22,627 nt of DNA, taken from positions 1 to 22,627 of the forward strand of contig DAOVGO010000073.1 in NCBI GenBank assembly GCA_030672345.1. Direction: 5' to 3'. Shown in pieces: positions 20,988 through 22,627 of the stretch. Position 1 is the first letter of the stretch. The number at the start of each line of letters is the position of its first letter. The DNA is from Methanosarcinales archaeon. Its GTDB lineage: Archaea; Halobacteriota; Methanosarcinia; Methanosarcinales; Methanogasteraceae. The notes under the pieces were generated by a model. It was not told the DNA's origin. It saw only the letters and a program-made list of their open reading frames with translations, and searched no databases. A program made the position numbers and the translations under genes.

Positions 20988-22256
20988 TCAACGATCTGTC
21001 TGTGGAATACTCGGAGTGCATTGAGACGAGCGAGCGATCGGGCAGGTCAGCCCGCCATGTGGCATCACCATAACCCGCGCCCCATCACCATACCTTGAGA
21101 TCGCGGTATCAAGAGCGCTCTGCACATCATCTGCCGGCGTAAAATATGCTTTCTTCGCAAGATCGTCAGGAATGGCAGAGATGAGATAGAGGTCAGCACG
21201 CTCGGCAAGGAGCGAGGTCAACACAGCCTTATGACCGCCGAGCTCAAAACCACTCTTCAGCCGGGGCAGTAGTTCCCCACGCGGGATGTTGAGCCACCGC
21301 TCATACACATCGTTACCAAGACCTTCAGGGCATTCGGCGACAAGGATGATAGTCCCTCCATCTTTCACGATGTTCTTTGCATTTTCAAGCGATTTCTGGG
21401 ACTGATACAGATTTATGTCCTTCGGCATCCCGCCCGGGGACGTGATCACGATATCAACAGGTTCTGCCTGGATCCGATACATCTGATCCGCATAAAACAC
21501 CCCTGCGCGGTGCGCTCTGATGGGATCGCCCGAAACGACCGCAACGATCTCCTTTTTGCTGTTTAGTACGGCATTCAATATGAATTTTGACAGACCCATC
21601 GTCCCCTCCTCGAGATCCTGGCGCACAGGGCTGTCGATCCTGCCTGATACGGCGTCAGGGTGGATCATGAGTGCATGATTCTTCCGGATGCTTTCAAGCG
21701 ACGCGACTCCGGGCAGCAGCGACTTGAGACCGCCCGAATATCCTGCATAGTAATGGAATTCGATGCTGCCCGTGCATATCACGATGTCAGCGTCAAGAAC
21801 GGGCGTAAATATCTCAACCGGCGTTCCCCTGCTCGTAACCCCGACACGCCGGCAGCGATCAGGATCGTGATCGATGCAAGATATGCGATCGTAGATTTCG
21901 CTGCCAATCAGCCGTCTCTGCTCATCTTCTGTCTGTTTTCTGTGTGATCCGGTGGCAAATACGATTTTGATGTCAGAATCCGGTATTCCGATCTCGCCAA
22001 GGTGAGCAATTAGTGGCGGCAGCAGTTTCTCTGTCGGGGTGATCCTGGTGATGTCATTTGCGATGATCGCAACAGAATCACCCGGGCGTGCGATATCAGG
22101 TAACCTGCTCCCGATCGGGTGCTCGAGCGCATCCTTGACTGCTAACTCGCAATCCTCGACCGCGGGGAGTTCGTTTGGTTCGAGGACGCCTGCGAGGTTT
22201 CTCTCCGGGACATCGACAGAGACACTGCCGTGCCCATAAGGCAGTTGGATCTTCAT
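20988..22256 (-). CDS. larA: LarA-type nickel-pincer racemase (lactate racemase family)
   Basis: A 422-residue member of the LarA/DUF2088 family, whose founding enzyme interconverts D- and L-lactate using a nickel-pincer nucleotide cofactor. The functional residues align by motif and spacing: TRITP (70-74), H105 in TGSHR, H168 in EFHYYAGYSGG, K178 in GGLKSLLPG (cofactor attachment) and H194 in RKNHAL, giving the same 10- and 16-residue spacing as H174, K184 and H200 of Lactiplantibacillus LarA. Length is near that enzyme (424 aa). The start is ATG 22256, with a TATA-like box 28 nt upstream; a longer in-frame extension has no homology signal. Many archaeal LarA homologues act on other 2-hydroxyacids, so substrate is open. 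The cofactor makers LarB, LarC and LarE are not in the window. The tail after HGGLTCPI appears unconserved. Confidence 0.9.
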   Translation of the reverse strand: MKIQLPYGHGSVSVDVPERNLAGVLEPNELPAVEDCELAVKDALEHPIGSRLPDIARPGDSVAIIANDITRITPTEKLLPPLIAHLGEIGIPDSDIKIVFATGSHRKQTEDEQRRLIGSEIYDRISCIDHDPDRCRRVGVTSRGTPVEIFTPVLDADIVICTGSIEFHYYAGYSGGLKSLLPGVASLESIRKNHALMIHPDAVSGRIDSPVRQDLEEGTMGLSKFILNAVLNSKKEIVAVVSGDPIRAHRAGVFYADQMYRIQAEPVDIVITSPGGMPKDINLYQSQKSLENAKNIVKDGGTIILVAECPEGLGNDVYERWLNIPRGELLPRLKSGFELGGHKAVLTSLLAERADLYLISAIPDDLAKKAYFTPADDVQSALDTAISRYGDGARVMVMPHGGLTCPIARSSQCTPSIPQTDR

Positions 22257-22280
22257 CGAGGTTGTTGGTGCTTTCGGGGG

Positions 22281-22290
22281 ATTTAAGAGT
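22281..22290 (-). promoter_or_regulatory. TATA-like box for larA
   Basis: ACTCTTAAAT on the minus strand, with the TTAAA core about 28 nt before the larA ATG at 22256 and no Shine-Dalgarno site. This predicts a leaderless message. Confidence 0.45.
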
Positions 22291-22353
22291 TCTGGTTTCC
22301 GAGGGGTGCTTCTCAAAGTATCTGCGCAGACGACAGCCAGGGCGTGAAACGGC

Positions 22354-22376
22354 GAGACTTGGTACGTAAAAGTCTC
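22354..22376 (-). repeat. Inverted repeat GAGACTT-N9-AAGTCTC
   Basis: A perfect 7-bp dyad about 65 nt upstream of the larA TATA box and next to the terminator hairpin at 22377-22397. It may extend that structure or act on larA. Confidence 0.35.
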
Positions 22377-22397
22377 AAAAACAGTGGCGGTAGCCAC
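22377..22397 (-). terminator. Hairpin plus T5 terminator upstream of larA
   Basis: On the minus strand GTGGC-TACC-GCCAC is followed by TGTTTTT. It would stop transcripts entering from the intron side beyond the window before they reach larA. Confidence 0.5.
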
Positions 22398-22494
22398 AAT
22401 TCTGAAAACCACTTTTTCATCGACAGTATAAGCACTGCGAAGCAGGTCATGCGCGTTTTTTATTATCTTCTGGAATGGGTTCGGAAAACCGCCG

Positions 22495-22566
22495 ATTAAG
22501 AAGGGGGCGGTTACCCGCCCCTCCTCATCTCAGAACGGTACAAGAAAGTTTCCCTTCATACCGCTC
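22495..22566 (-). ncRNA. 3' end of a group II intron (domains V and VI)
   Basis: On the minus strand, 22566-22533 is exactly 34 nt long and fits group II intron domain V. It starts GAGCGGTATG and ends TACCGTTC, has the AGC catalytic triad at positions 2-4, an 8-bp lower stem (GAGCGGTA with TACCGTTC, including the G-U pair), a 2-nt bulge (TG at 25-26) and a GAAA tetraloop. Relative to the classic yeast aI5gamma domain V, the C5/G30 pair is swapped to G/C, a compensatory change. Nine nt later a second hairpin (GGGGCGG-GTAA-CCGCCCC, 22521-22504) fits domain VI; the intron probably ends near ...TTAAT (22495). An obvious branch-point A is not resolved. The reverse transcriptase/maturase, if any, must lie upstream, beyond 22627. 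A relic fragment is also possible. Confidence 0.7.
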
Positions 22567-22627
22567 AAGCATCTCATAACCCTTTCAGTATCGGGCAGCA
22601 GTTCCGAAAGTTAAAGTAGTCTTGGTA

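Noticed and set aside
22257..22412. 52-codon N-terminal extension of LarA
   Set aside because: It covers the TATA-like box and terminator hairpin; the family N-terminus begins at Met 22256.

Overview
The window looks like a chromosomal segment of a euryarchaeote related to methanogens or anaerobic alkane/methane oxidisers (Methanosarcinia, Syntrophoarchaeia or ANME type). The evidence is the combination of Sep-tRNA:Cys-tRNA synthase (tRNA-dependent cysteine synthesis), class I lysyl-tRNA synthetase, ribosomal protein L15e, a DUF473 protein, a PAC2-family proteasome-assembly-like protein, a DUF106 Oxa1/YidC-like insertase and a multiheme c-type cytochrome. Many genes have an archaeal TATA-like box about 27 nt before the start codon and no Shine-Dalgarno site, suggesting widespread leaderless transcription. 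The species cannot be fixed from the sequence alone.

Layout. 1-965 (minus): a membrane-anchored tetraheme cytochrome c followed 13 nt later by the start of a second exported or membrane protein cut off by the window edge. 1140-1763 (plus): DUF106 insertase. 1809-4451 (minus): fumarate hydratase beta subunit with its own promoter, then a family-2 glycosyltransferase, a small glycine-rich membrane protein and PhoU, the last three apparently one operon. 4551-6507 (minus): nikR then lysK. 6670-7485 (plus): a KaiC/RAD55-like protein with a ruined P-loop. 7436-11422: an ABC-2 exporter made of a divergent ATPase (plus), a permease fused to a PrsW-like membrane protease domain (minus), and a second permease overlapping it by 8 nt. 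11626-13176 (plus): UvrC without its usual C-terminal HhH domain. 13252-13830 (minus): L15e. 13998-15131 (plus): PAC2 and DUF473, translationally coupled. 15183-16599 (minus): two regulators, HTH-CBS and Lrp/AsnC.

16600-17383 is a gene-poor stretch holding a probable decayed gene and a perfect 16-bp palindrome. It leads to a small 88-residue protein (17384-17650) with a strong ribosome binding site and a hairpin/T-run terminator. SepCysS follows (17954-19084, plus), then a HEAT-repeat/cysteine-rich protein (19199-20896, minus) and a LarA-type nickel-pincer racemase (20988-22256, minus).

The last 130 bases carry, on the minus strand, what looks like domain V and domain VI of a group II intron. 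Its 5' part and any reverse transcriptase would lie beyond the window.

Most genes are housekeeping. The most distinctive elements are the permease-PrsW fusion exporter with overlapping divergent promoters, the group II intron 3' end, the EF-hand-containing cytochrome, the tandem duplication creating a mini-ORF before lysK, and the regulated-looking small gene at 17384.
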